Assembly (NCBI GenBank): GCA_032622095.1 | Contig: CP136067.1 | Location: forward strand, 75,542,705-75,606,704 | Length of the DNA stretch: 64,000 bases | Direction of reading: 5' to 3' | DNA from: Siphonodentalium dalli | Taxonomy: Eukaryota; Mollusca; Scaphopoda; Gadilida; Siphonodentaliidae | In this document: one piece after another, positions 33,867 through 44,700 of the stretch | Layout of the letters: each line of letters opens with the position of its first letter | Numbering within the stretch: position 1 is the first letter of the stretch | Made by a program: the position numbers and the translations under genes | Notes under the pieces: model-generated | Told to the model about the DNA's origin: nothing | What the model saw: the letters and a program-made list of their open reading frames with translations, nothing else | The model's database searches: none

Positions 33867-35873
33867 ATGGTAAAGAACTTTTATACTGTTATAAGTGGAA
33901 CACAAATGTCCACAGGACTTTGCTTTGGTATATTTGAAGACTGGACAGAATGCTCACCATTCGTTATAGGTGTGAAAGGAGCAGTACACCAAGGATGTAA
34001 AACATTTTCTCAAGCTAAATATTTACTTGAAAGTGCAAAGCTTTCGCCGGCTATGATATATGTCAGCGACCTATCAAAGTGGGTACCAGTGAATGATTAC
34101 GAGGAAATTCTGCCATGTGATGATGTGCTTTCTACCGATGTCGATGAATTTGATTGTGACTGTGAGGAATATGAATCGTGTGACGAGTTCATGGAATATG
34201 CCTCACCTAGTTTTGATTCTGATGATCAGGATGCTACTTTGACTAATTCTGTACCTGAATTTCATGAACCAGCCGAGGACCTGGATCATACAGTTGTGAG
34301 TATGGACAGTGTCAATATAAATGACAACCAGATCGCATTCACAGTCACAGATATTGAACATTTATTAGAAAATACTGATAAAAATAACAGTATTATGAGT
34401 ATAAACAAACCAACAAACCTGGCTCCTGTTACTAATGTTACGGTAGAAAATTCCAGTGAAACTAAGAACTGTTCAATGTGTAGTGAAATAGATTCTATTG
34501 AGATGATAATGTGCCATACATGCAAGAACTGGATTCATTATCACTGCACAAAAATTCCACCATATGAACTAGTAAAATACGTAAAGAACAAAGCATAAAA
34601 ACTTGTGTGAAACCTGCACCTTAAATGACAAGAAATTCAAAGATGGTGCCGACACTGTGAGATATTCCATGAAACAGTTTGCGTACAACGCCACTCCACA
34701 AGATATTAGAAAAGTTGTTGAAGCTGAACTGAATGAATTTAAGAAATCAACAATAGACAGTATGCAGCAAAATATTATTTCTGCTATAGAGAGCTTCAGT
34801 CTAGCTAACAGTAGTAACACTCATACAAAACACTTAGATAATTCTACAGAATCTGAACGCACCAAACTGAAATCTGAGCTATCTGACATTAGGCAGAAGA
34901 ACCAGCTCCTAATATTGGAAACAAAGAATGTGAGAAGTGAGAAGCTCCTTACAGAATCTATGTGGGAATCAAAATTCAAAAGTTCCACAAAATTATATGA
35001 AGAAAGATTATCAGTATACTCCAAAAGCTGTTCTAACTTGCAAGTGGATGTGGATAATAATGTGACAATTATAGATCGCTTAACAGATGAAAATGCAAGA
35101 CTTAGTGTACATATACAATCCCTACATAAAGATCTGCTTTCAGACAAACAGCAGCTGAATACATTAAAATGTCAGCTTAGTGCTAATGCTGGAAAGGATG
35201 ATGAACTGTTCAAAACTCAAGATTGTTCTGAGAATCAAGTGCAAAACACTCCAAAAATTCAGGAAAAACCAAAAATTCTCCTGCTTGGTACATCAAATCT
35301 GGATCATGTGGATCCAGAGAAAATAAGTTCTCGCTACTGTGTGGAAAAGGAAACTATACTATTGAACAGGCAACCCAAATTATGGAAAACAAAAAGAACA
35401 ATAATTATGACATTATTGCACTCCATATACTGACCAATGAGATAAAAAAAGACAGGAAATCTGAGGACATATGTAAGGACTATAAGCAGTTAATTGCTGA
35501 AGTTAGCAATTCACACCCATAATCCAGAGTACTAACTCTCTTAGCTACAAACCGCACAGATACAACTCGTAGAAACTTAACGGCTCTAACAGTAAATGCG
35601 TCACTAACAGAACTATCATATGAGGACCAGAAGCTATATGTCTGTGACAATGGTAACTTAGCACAACATGGAGAAATACGAGAGAGGTTCATCAGCAGAG
35701 ACGGTTACCATCTTTCTGACCAAGGGGTTAGGGTACTTGCATCTAATTTTAGGCGTTCCTTTGACAAGTTGTTGAACACTGAATCTGCCCATACACAGGA
35801 CAGACGTCAATTCAGACCATGGCCCTCAAGAGGAGGACCACGATTTCGCGGGAATTTCAGAGGCCACTACTAG
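33867..35873 (+). pseudogene. LINE A ORF1: HBD-like, PHD finger, coiled coil, SGNH-esterase
   Basis: I take the ATG at 33867 because the protein from there begins 'MVKNFYTVISG' and matches the start of RNase H1 N-terminal / viroplasmin-like modules: FY-x-V at the start, G-x-F-x-DW-x-EC in the middle and GVKGAxHQG-x-KTFxQAK-x-L at the end, about 60 residues. An acidic linker follows. A C4HC3 PHD finger spans 34470-34617 (CSMC, CHTC, HYHC, CETC) and is completed only across the frameshift near 34595. Then come ~200 residues of charged, Leu-periodic coiled coil. An SGNH/GDSL hydrolase follows, with block I 'LLGTSNLD' (Ser codon 35293-35295) and the final D-x-x-H 'DGYH' (35700-35711). The tail is RG-rich ('PSRGGPRFRGNFRGHY'). 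A frameshift (~35350) and a stop (35520-35522) break it. CR1-type ORF1s are known to carry PHD and esterase domains; the N-terminal module is my reading. Confidence 0.85.
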
Positions 35874-38800
35874 TTACTGTTTGGAACATTGATGGCCTTC
35901 AAACTAAAGATTTTGATAAATATCTGGACATAGAATTCAGAAATTCAATAAGTCGCTATGATATTATTGGATTAGTTGAAACTCATATCACACACAATAT
36001 CCCTTGTCCTCTTGGTGATTTTAAAATTTATCATAAATTTAGGAAACAAAATGAAAAAGCAAATAGGACATTTGGGGGTATAAGTATTCTTTTGATGAAG
36101 ACAATAGCAGATGGGGTATCTGTTTTACCAAATAGTAATTCGAATTTACAATGGATTAAACTCCACAAAGACTTTTTCAACTTACAGAGGGATATTTTCT
36201 TATGTTTTACTCATCTTCCTCCTGAGAACTCAACATATAGTTGTAAAAATGGTAACCAATTTGAATATCTGGTAGAGGAGGTTGAAAATGTTTCCAAATT
36301 GGGCCATCTTATGTTGTGTGGTGATTTTAATGCTCGGTGTGCCAACCGCCCAGACTACACATCAGAAATATCAAATTTGGATTACCTTCCTGATTTCCCA
36401 GATAATGATAGAAACACTTATTCCTCGACTCCCCGAGTCTCACGAGATAATTCAGTGTGTGCTAGGGGATCTCAACTACTTGAACTCTGTGTAAGTGCCA
36501 AACTTCGTATTCTGTTTGGGGACATGTTAGGTAAACTCACTTCATACTGTTCATTAGGCAGTAGTGTTATTGATTATGTCATTGTTAGTGAAGATATTTA
36601 CAACAAATTTCTGTATATGAAAGTTCACACATTTAAACGCTCTTTATCAAACCACTGTCAAATTTCAACAGCCATTGCAACTATACCCAATACCACTAAT
36701 AACTTATGTAGCAACATACAGCTGGTAAGTAATTCAGAGTCTTTGTGTTTGAGACCTAAATTCATATGGAAAGAAAACTCAATTCAAGATTTTCAGAAAG
36801 CTTTGCAATCCCAATCTATTTGTCAATCAATAACTGAATTTCTTAGTAATCAATATGAGGCTAACCATACAAACCGTATAGTGAATGAGTTTACCTCGAT
36901 CATCACCCAAGCAGCAGAGTTGTCTCTACCTAAGAGAGTACATAGACCCAATGATAATAATGAGCTGATTTCAAAACCTAAACACAAAAAGTGGTTTGAC
37001 ACTTCATTGAGAGAACTACGTAGAAGTCTTGATCATTGTAGTAAACAACTTGGTTTACACCCATTCGATAGACAGTTGCGTAATAAATATTTTCAAATGA
37101 GTAAACTATATAATAAGTCTCGGAAACAAAAGCGGCGTAAATATTATTGCGGTGTATATGACGAGTTGGACGCTATCCCCCATGGACATCAAAAAGACTT
37201 CTGGTCAGCCATTAACAAAATAAAGAAGGCTGAGCATGGCAGCGTCACATCTCCTATTGAAGCAGATAATTGGCTTAACTACTTCAAAACTCTTAATACT
37301 GTATCCCCGGAAAAAGAGGAAATAGCACAGGGCTTAGATGTAAAGTTTTCCAATTTAGCCAAACCAGAATCTGATTCCATTCTTGATCAAACTATATCAT
37401 GCAAAGAAATATCGCAGGCATGTCTGAAACTAAAAAATAACAAGAGTAGTGGCAAGGATCGAATTATCAATGAAATGCCCAAATACGGCCAATTTGCGCT
37501 TCTGCCGTGTCTTGAGAAACTTTTTAACACAATTTTAAATACAGGTCATTATCCAAAATGCTGGGCAGAGGGACTAATCACACCTATCTTCAAAACTGGT
37601 GATCCTTTAGAGCCCACTAATTATCGTGGCATAGCAATAACAAGTTGTCTATCAAAGCCATTTAACCATATACTGAATAAACGTTAGGAAAACTACCTAG
37701 AGAATAAAAACATCATGCACGAGGAACAAATTGGTTTCAAAGCAGGATGTCGCACATCTGACCACATATTTAAATTGAAGACAATTATTGACAAATACCT
37801 TAATAAGTCACAATATGTATATTCTTGTTTTATTGATCTGCGTAAAGCATTTGATTCTATACTTCATCCTGGTTTGTTTCTAAAGCTTAGAACGGCTGGT
37901 ATTGGTGGTAAGTTCAGCTCTATCATTGAGTCAATGTACTCTAAGATAAATCTTAATTTCCTTTTAACAGGGAATGCCATTACGGAAAGTTTCCCATCCA
38001 GCGTTGGTGTATTCCAAGGCGATTGTTTGAGTCCTAGTTTATTTTCACTCTATATGAATGATATTGTTGACTGTTTTGATTATTCTTGCAGCCCAGTTTC
38101 ATTGGGCGGGAAACATATCAACTGTTTATTATATGCAGATGACCTTATCCTGTTGTGAGAAACTTCAAGTGGACTGCAAAATTGCTTAGATAAATGTTGC
38201 TCATACTTTCAGGAATGGGGTCTAGATATTAATTATTCTAAATCAAAAACAATGATTTTTAATAAGGCAAGCTGTTTAATTAAAAGCCAGTTCACTATGA
38301 ATACCCAAATTATTGAATCTGTTCAATAATTTGGGTATTCATAGTGAACTGGCTTTTAATTAAACAGAAATTATCGATATCTTGGAATTTTATTCTGCCT
38401 GAATGGCAATTTCAACCAAGCTCTCAATGATCTTTATCAAAGAGCATCTAAAGCCTTTTTCAAAATTAAAAGTACCTTCAATGACATGCCGTTCAATCCG
38501 AGAAAATTCATGCATGTATTCGATCAAACAGTGAAACCGATTCTATTGTACTCATCTGAGATTACTGGAATGCTTTCAATTAAGAGCCTTAAAAAGGACT
38601 TCAGTATAATGTTTGAAAACAACCCCATTTAGAAATTAAATAGAAGCATGTGTAGATATCTATTGGGGGTTCACAAAAACTCAACACTACTTGCAATTTA
38701 TGGTGATCTCGGCAGATATCCACTTTACACAGATATAATATTGAATATGGTCAAATATTGGAAAAGACTGCATGATGGTCCCCTTAAAGACCATCTGCTG

Positions 38801-39399
38801 AGAGAAGCCCTCACTGATAATGTTAACATGGTAGGTTGTAACCAACACTGTTGGCTCCAATCTATCTATAATTTCCTTAAGAAGTTGGGATTTGAACACC
38901 TTATCCAGAAACCTGATTCTATTACCCCGAAATTCATGCGCTCTATTCAGGTCACTCTGAAGAAAAAGTTCACTTATAAATGGAAATTGGATTTGGAGGA
39001 AAGTTCAAAATTAAGAACATACAGACTATTCAAAAATGATTTCAAATATGAAGAGTACCTTGATCAAATAAAGGATATTAATGACAGAAAATGTTTGTCT
39101 AGATTTCGTATCGGTGCGCATAGATTACAAATAGAAATAGGCAGATACTCATCGAAAGAGAATGATTGACTGTCAAGGACCGAGTTTGTACACATTGCAA
39201 TCTTGGAGTAACTGAGGATGAGGCCCACTTCCTATTACAATGTCCCAAACATGATATGGTACGTAATAATTTAATTGTCCCACTTCTTTCACAAAGTATC
39301 CAAACTGAAGCTTACTACACACAACTCATTTGGTTAATGAACAAAACAGAGCCCAAATATATAAAAAAGATAGCCAGGTTTTGTTCTCTTTGCTTTTAG
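35819..39399 (+). pseudogene. LINE A ORF2: APE endonuclease plus reverse transcriptase
   Basis: The ATG at 35819 sits in a strong context (A at -3, G at +4) and overlaps the last 55 bases of ORF1. Endonuclease (about residues 15-290): 'WNIDGL', 'LVETHI', 'LCGDFNAR', 'SVIDYVIVS' and 'SLSNHCQI', the last with SNH where SDH is usual. RT: 'NKSSGKDRI', 'GLITPIFKTGDP', 'NYRGIAITSCLSK', 'CFIDLRKAFDS', 'GVFQGDCLSPSLFSLYMND' and catalytic YADD at 38132-38143. The C terminus has CX2CX9HX4C (39184-39240; 'CTHC', then H and C in 'HFLLQC'). Function in life: nick the target and copy LINE RNA there. One frame throughout to 39169, interrupted by stops at 37685, 38156, 38327 and 38630, then a frameshift near 39160. 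Total about 1190 codons. Confidence 0.93.
38272..38367. repeat. Perfect 46-bp inverted duplication inside ORF2
   Basis: The left arm 38272-38317 and right arm 38322-38367 are exact reverse complements around the 4-base loop TCTG. The left arm is normal coding sequence. The right arm introduces the stop at 38327, and ORF2 resumes in the same frame right after it ('YRYLGILF' from 38372). The right arm is thus an added copy of the left one. Confidence 0.97.
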
Positions 39400-40102
39400 C
39401 AGGGCTCTCTCAAGCATGGTGGTCTTCTTGTGCCCATGGGAGTAACCCTAGTAATGCCTCTACTACTGCTCACAGTCACTGCATATAAACTTCAGATTTA
39501 CATGTACGATACACCAATCGTACAACTTAAGGCTCGCCACTACTATTCCGTTGATTTAATTATTTTCATACAGGTTAATACTTAAACATGTGGTCAGGGT
39601 TTCAGACCAAATTTTACAAAACCTATTTTACATTTCATCTAAATTCTTCTTATGTTGTAAATTAAGATGTTTGGAATAGGATGTGCCATTTGGTATTCAT
39701 ATTTTAAACTTATATTTAAATGCTGTTGCAACTGGAGCTCTGAAACCATGATTACATCTTTAATAAATCACAGTATATTATAAATCTGATATTAACTTCA
39801 AGTACCTAGCTCCATGTAAGGGTAATACCATAACATAACCCTAGTGTAAAACTAACTTTATTCAATGATGAAATTAACTAATTTTAAGGAATCTACTCAT
39901 TTAGAATTTCATACTGTACTAGTGTAATCAGCACATAGCCATTGGAAATACACATTGAGGCATTATTAGAGTTACTCCCCATTATACAGAAAACTGGTGC
40001 TCGTTATTATTATAGTTATATTATTTATTATTTATTGTTATATTTTCTTCTCTTCTTCTATTATTTACAAAATTTGATGTTCCGACATGGAGCTTTCGTT
40101 AT
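39400..40102 (+). other. LINE A 3' untranslated region
   Basis: AT-rich, non-coding, between the ORF2 stop and the tail repeats. AATAAA occurs at 40105-40110, just before the tail. Confidence 0.7.
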
Positions 40103-40130
40103 CGAATAAAATCTTGAATCTTGAATCTTG
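40103..40130 (+). repeat. LINE A 3' tail, short 7-bp repeats
   Basis: GAATAAAATCTTGAATCTTG AATCTTG: about three ATCTTGA units end the element. Such microsatellite tails are used by CR1/L2-type LINEs for 3'-end recognition. Confidence 0.85.
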
Positions 40131-40650
40131 AGATATCGTTGTAGAAACCATCGCCTGCCAATAGAAACAGGATCGTGGCTTAACATTGACAAGAATAAAA
40201 GATATTGTAATTTATGTAGGACTAACTCATTAGGTTACGAATATCACCACTTAATGGAATGTAATTACTGGAGTTCCTTACGCAGACGAAATATACCAGT
40301 TTCATTGACTGAGAATCCAAGTACATACAGTTTTGTTCTCCTATTAAACTCCAACAATGTGACTGTCCTACATAAATTATGCAATTATATAAGACGAACG
40401 TCTACTTGACGAGTTCACCGCTCCCAACACAACCCAACCCACTCCAACCACCTTTTTTTTAGCAACTTAGACAGCACTTCCCTATATGATCATATTTATG
40501 ATTGTAAACGTTAGAAAATATGTACTTAATTGTTAGTATCAACGCCATATCTATTTTATGTATAATGAATTACATGTATATTTGTCATCTCTATATATCA
40601 TGTCATGATGAGAATGAGAATAAACTCATTTGTATTTGTATTTGAGATAA
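40131..40650 (+). pseudogene. LINE B, right part with 3' end
   Basis: From the first base after LINE A the frame reads 'RYRCRNHRLPIETGSW' and then 'CNLC...YEYHHLMEC', which is CX2CX9HX4C. It stops at 40407-40409, giving 93 codons in this part. A ~230 bp 3' UTR follows and the element ends in TCATTTGTATTTGTATTTGAG, i.e. short TTTGTA repeats near 40627-40645. With 33279-33592 it makes one 5'-truncated LINE interrupted by LINE A. Its tail sequence differs from LINE A, so it is a different family. Confidence 0.88.
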
Positions 40651-40984
40651 ATACCCCTTAACACAAGAGCTTCCGTATTTTGTTTAGATGTTATCATGAA
40701 CGCATCGCCGTTCGATACACTTGAAAGAAGAATGTCCACATCCATGTTTTTTGTAGATAGGCCATATAAGCAAGCTGTTATAACCTGTGCAATGTAAGGG
40801 TCAATTTGGTTATTTATAACACAAATTTCTCTTTACCAAAAAAAAGAAACAAAAATAAAATCATCGCTATTAATATTAAATTTCCACACAAAATCATACG
40901 CACATATTTGCTGGAAAGATATCATAATTATATCGAACCAAGACGCTGATAAATGGGTATGATTCTACAAACAATCTCTCCAGA
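40651..40984. other. No clear feature between LINE B and LINE C
   Basis: Possibly decayed upstream LINE C; no convincing motif. Confidence 0.3.
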
Positions 40985-41382
40985 AGAATAAATGAGTTTG
41001 TAAGCTCGTGTATGCCAACTCTGCAAATCCGGTAAAATTGGAGACGAGTTCCACTACATTCTCGAGTGTGAAATCTTATTTAAAGCCAGGCGCCGTTTAT
41101 TAATAACGTTTTTGGACAAACACCCTAATACAATCACTATGAGCGAACTACTTAATCAGAAAATTCCAACAAACCTACGACTATTATGTGATTGTATTAA
41201 AATTGTTAACCGCGAACTATGGAATATTGAATGATATCGAATATTATACGGTATTATAAAGATAACTTGACGCGCCGCCTTGTATATAAGGCATATACAT
41301 TATTGATATATAACTGTGTGTGTGTATTTGTGCATAAATTGATATGTTCACTTCTAAGCCTATTATTACTATACATGAATAG
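40985..41382 (+). pseudogene. LINE C, left part (ORF2 C terminus and part of 3' UTR)
   Basis: From 41007 the frame reads 'RVCQLCKSGKIGDEFHYILEC', again CX2CX9HX4C. Then come 'RRRLLITFLDKHP', 'MSELLNQKIPTNLRLLCDCI' and the stop at 41232-41234. Upstream codons contain stops (41001). The 3' UTR runs into the first Helitron copy at 41383. A LINE-like 3' end (GAGAATAAAGAATTGAATTG) appears at 59159-59180 after the Helitron block, so the two pieces probably belong together. Confidence 0.75.
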
Positions 41383-41714
41383 TCTTCTACTATATATTTT
41401 GAGAACTACGTATGTGTGTATATACTTTATAGAATCGAAAACGGCTGCACCGATCGAGACCAAACTTCCCATCTAAGGGTAAAAACCTACGAGAATGGTC
41501 GTCGCGGTGTTTTGGAGAATCTCCCAGCACCCGTTCTCCACTCTCAGTCACAAAAACGGCACTGTGTGGTTAATCGCGTTCATAGTTAAAGAGCGTTTGT
41601 ATCCGCAGTGTCGTTGATAAAGAGCGTATGCGTGTAATGTGATTCGCACGTCTGTGTCCGGGCGTGAGCGTATGTATCCAGACATGAGCATGTTGTGTGA
41701 TTCTCACGTACTTA

Positions 41715-44700
41715 TAGTCTGGTCGATAAACTCAAATTTTAGGGTCAACCTAGAAAAAATTCGGACTAAGTTGGTTTTTATACCATTTTGAAGAGGAAGC
41801 TCTCCTCTATAACATATCCAAAATCCGCTAAAATCCGCTTTGAGCATTTTTTGTAATTCAAGATGGCGTCCAAGATGGCTGCCATTTTCCTATAAGTCAG
41901 CTTGATGCAATTATAGTGAGAACAACTTGTCATATGTATACACATGTATACATTTTTGTGAGATTATGACATAACGCCATCTTTATGTGCCAAAATTGGA
42001 ACTCCCCATCCAAGATGGCGGCCGAAATGGCGACCGGAAGTTGATTTTTTACGTTTTTAACTAATACTTTTAAGATAAGTTTCTGTGGTTTGGAACTGGT
42101 TAAGAATTGTGACTTTATTTTGTATACAGCATATTAACTGACCATTGGAGCAATGCAATATGCTGTTCGTGGGGTCCACACCCCTCCGATCACTCAAAAA
42201 TTCGATTTTACAAAACGCGGTATAACATTTCACAAAAGATCCCCTTTGGGATTCTGGTCATATTTCACCAATAAGTGGGAACAACTGTGCAATGTAAGTG
42301 ATGGATTCTATATCTTATTGATATTCGAACTCAATGGTACCAAAATTGTCAGTTTGGCTCAAAATGGCTGTCAACATATGGAAAATGGTAATTATTATCC
42401 CAGCGTGCCATGCAACCGCTTACAAGTTGTGGTGATGTACACAAATGACTATTCTGTCTTATATACATTGAATACCAACATTTCTTATGCACCTTGATTA
42501 ATTGTTACTATTTACTATTCTGAAATTACCAGAATTATGGGATTTTTCTATCACAAACAGCATCAACCTCGGCAAAAAAAATAACTTTTCATGTTTGGAC
42601 CATTTTTTTCTCAAGTAAAATGGAACTATCTTTAGTATCAAATGTTATTTTTATTTTGATATGCCTTAAATATGGCATAGTGTGGTGTTTTATACAATAT
42701 TACTCAAGATGACTTGCAAAATGGCAACCAAATTTGGTAAAAAGTTTATATTCCGAACATTATTCTCCGATGTTCCGAAATAGTAGCAAATTGTGACTCA
42801 CTTGGTTATTAAACATGCTACTTAATCAACTGACAACTTAATCTTATATTATGGTTGTCCCAGCACCTTATGAGGCACGACAAATTCATTTTAAGGGATG
42901 CAGTATGGATTTTGCCGAACACCTCTTTTGGGATTCTGTCCATGTTTTTTAACGGAAACAGACAGAATGTTGTAACTGAACTGAAAGGTATCATATTATG
43001 TGGCTACTCTGGCTCATTAGCATACAAATTTATTAACTAATAAACTATTGTCAGGAAAACCGTTTTCTTCACATTGCATATAAAACGCAATTAATGTGGA
43101 GAACACTCTGATATTACATCAATCGATTAACATATATCCTTGAGTTATTGTGGAAAGCGATAGTCACACAAAAGTGCACCAGTACAAATCACACATGAGC
43201 ATGCAGTCACTCCATATATACATGAACACCACGTAAATGGCCAGGTATAGACATACACATCACCCATTACCATCCATACAGTCACAATTGGGTTTACCCA
43301 TGCACCAACGCATGGCCCTATAGCCGTGACTAACCATACAGACACACCAGGTATACTCCAACACCTCACATGACCTCTATACATATTCGCTACATACATG
43401 GACACAAAGTAACCTCTTGTATACCCTTTCGCCTAACCATAGGCCATACAGTCACTCCATGTATATTTATTTGTTACATGCATAGCTATACAGCCACTAA
43501 AGATATACATATACACCTCACCGATGACCATACAGTCACTCCATACCTGTTCGCTACATCCATGATCATAAATCACTTCTTGTATACCTATTTGCCTCAC
43601 CAGTGGTCATACAGTCTCACTCCCTGTATATATACATATTTACGACACCCGAGGCCATATAGCCACTCAAGATATACATATACACCCAACCCAAAACCAT
43701 AGTCACTCTATGTATATACATATAGACCTCACAAAAGTGGCCTTACAGCCCTTCTAGATATATCAATGTATCATACCGCGCGTACGGCCATTCATACACT
43801 CCAGACTTGCACATACACCTGACCCATGACAATTCAGCCTCTTGCTGTATACGCATAAACCACATTCGTGATCATAGTCACTCCTTGTATATCAATTCAC
43901 CCAACCATTAATTTTGCCATACTGTCAATCCCTATATACATATGTACATATTGGCCGTGCCATGGCCATGTAGTCACTCATGATATACATATACACCTCA
44001 CCCATGACCACAGCATCACTCCAGGTGTATATATAGATACCTCATCAATGGCCACAGCATCTAGCTATACCAATACCCCGAACACACGGCCATTCGTACT
44101 TCAGACTTGCATATACAGCTCAATCGTGACAATTTAGCCACTCGCTGTATACATATACACCCTCTCCATGAGCATTCAGCTATTCACTGTATACGTGTAC
44201 ACACCACCAATGACAATACAATAGGCCATACATATAAACATAGACATCCCACCCATCGCCATGAGGTCACTCTCTATATACACTAGACGCCAATGGCCAC
44301 CAAAGTGTACTCCAGGTATGCATATACACTTCAACAATGACAGTGCAGTCATTCCATGTACACATATACACAACGCCCATAACCATACAACCACACCTTA
44401 TTTATACATGCAGCCATCCATTACCATAAATCCAACATATGTATACATATACACCCACCCATGACAATACAGCCACCCGATGTACATATGTACAGCCCAC
44501 CCCTGACCACACAGTTACTCCATATATGCATACAGGACAGTGTAGCTGCTCTCGTTATGACCATACACCACTTCAATGACCAGACAGCCACTCACTGTAA
44601 ACATGTTCACCTGACACATCAACATACTGCTACTCCTTATATACATATACCTCACTATGGACATCCCATCCATGACCATATGGTCACACATTGTATAACT

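Larger units (their letters stand above)
33593..40130 (+). mobile_element. LINE A: near full-length CR1/L2-like non-LTR retrotransposon
   Basis: About 6.5 kb with a ~270 bp 5' leader, ORF1, an overlapping ORF2, a ~700 bp 3' UTR and a tail of short ATCTTGA repeats instead of poly(A). It interrupts LINE B: the broken LINE B reading ends at 33592 and resumes at 40131. The ends are therefore defined by the host sequence, to within one or two bases. No target duplication is evident, as is common for this group. Damage: frameshifts near 34595, 35350 and 39160, and in-frame stops at 35520, 37685, 38156, 38327 and 38630. The copy cannot move on its own now, but the light damage suggests a fairly young insertion. 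Confidence 0.93.
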
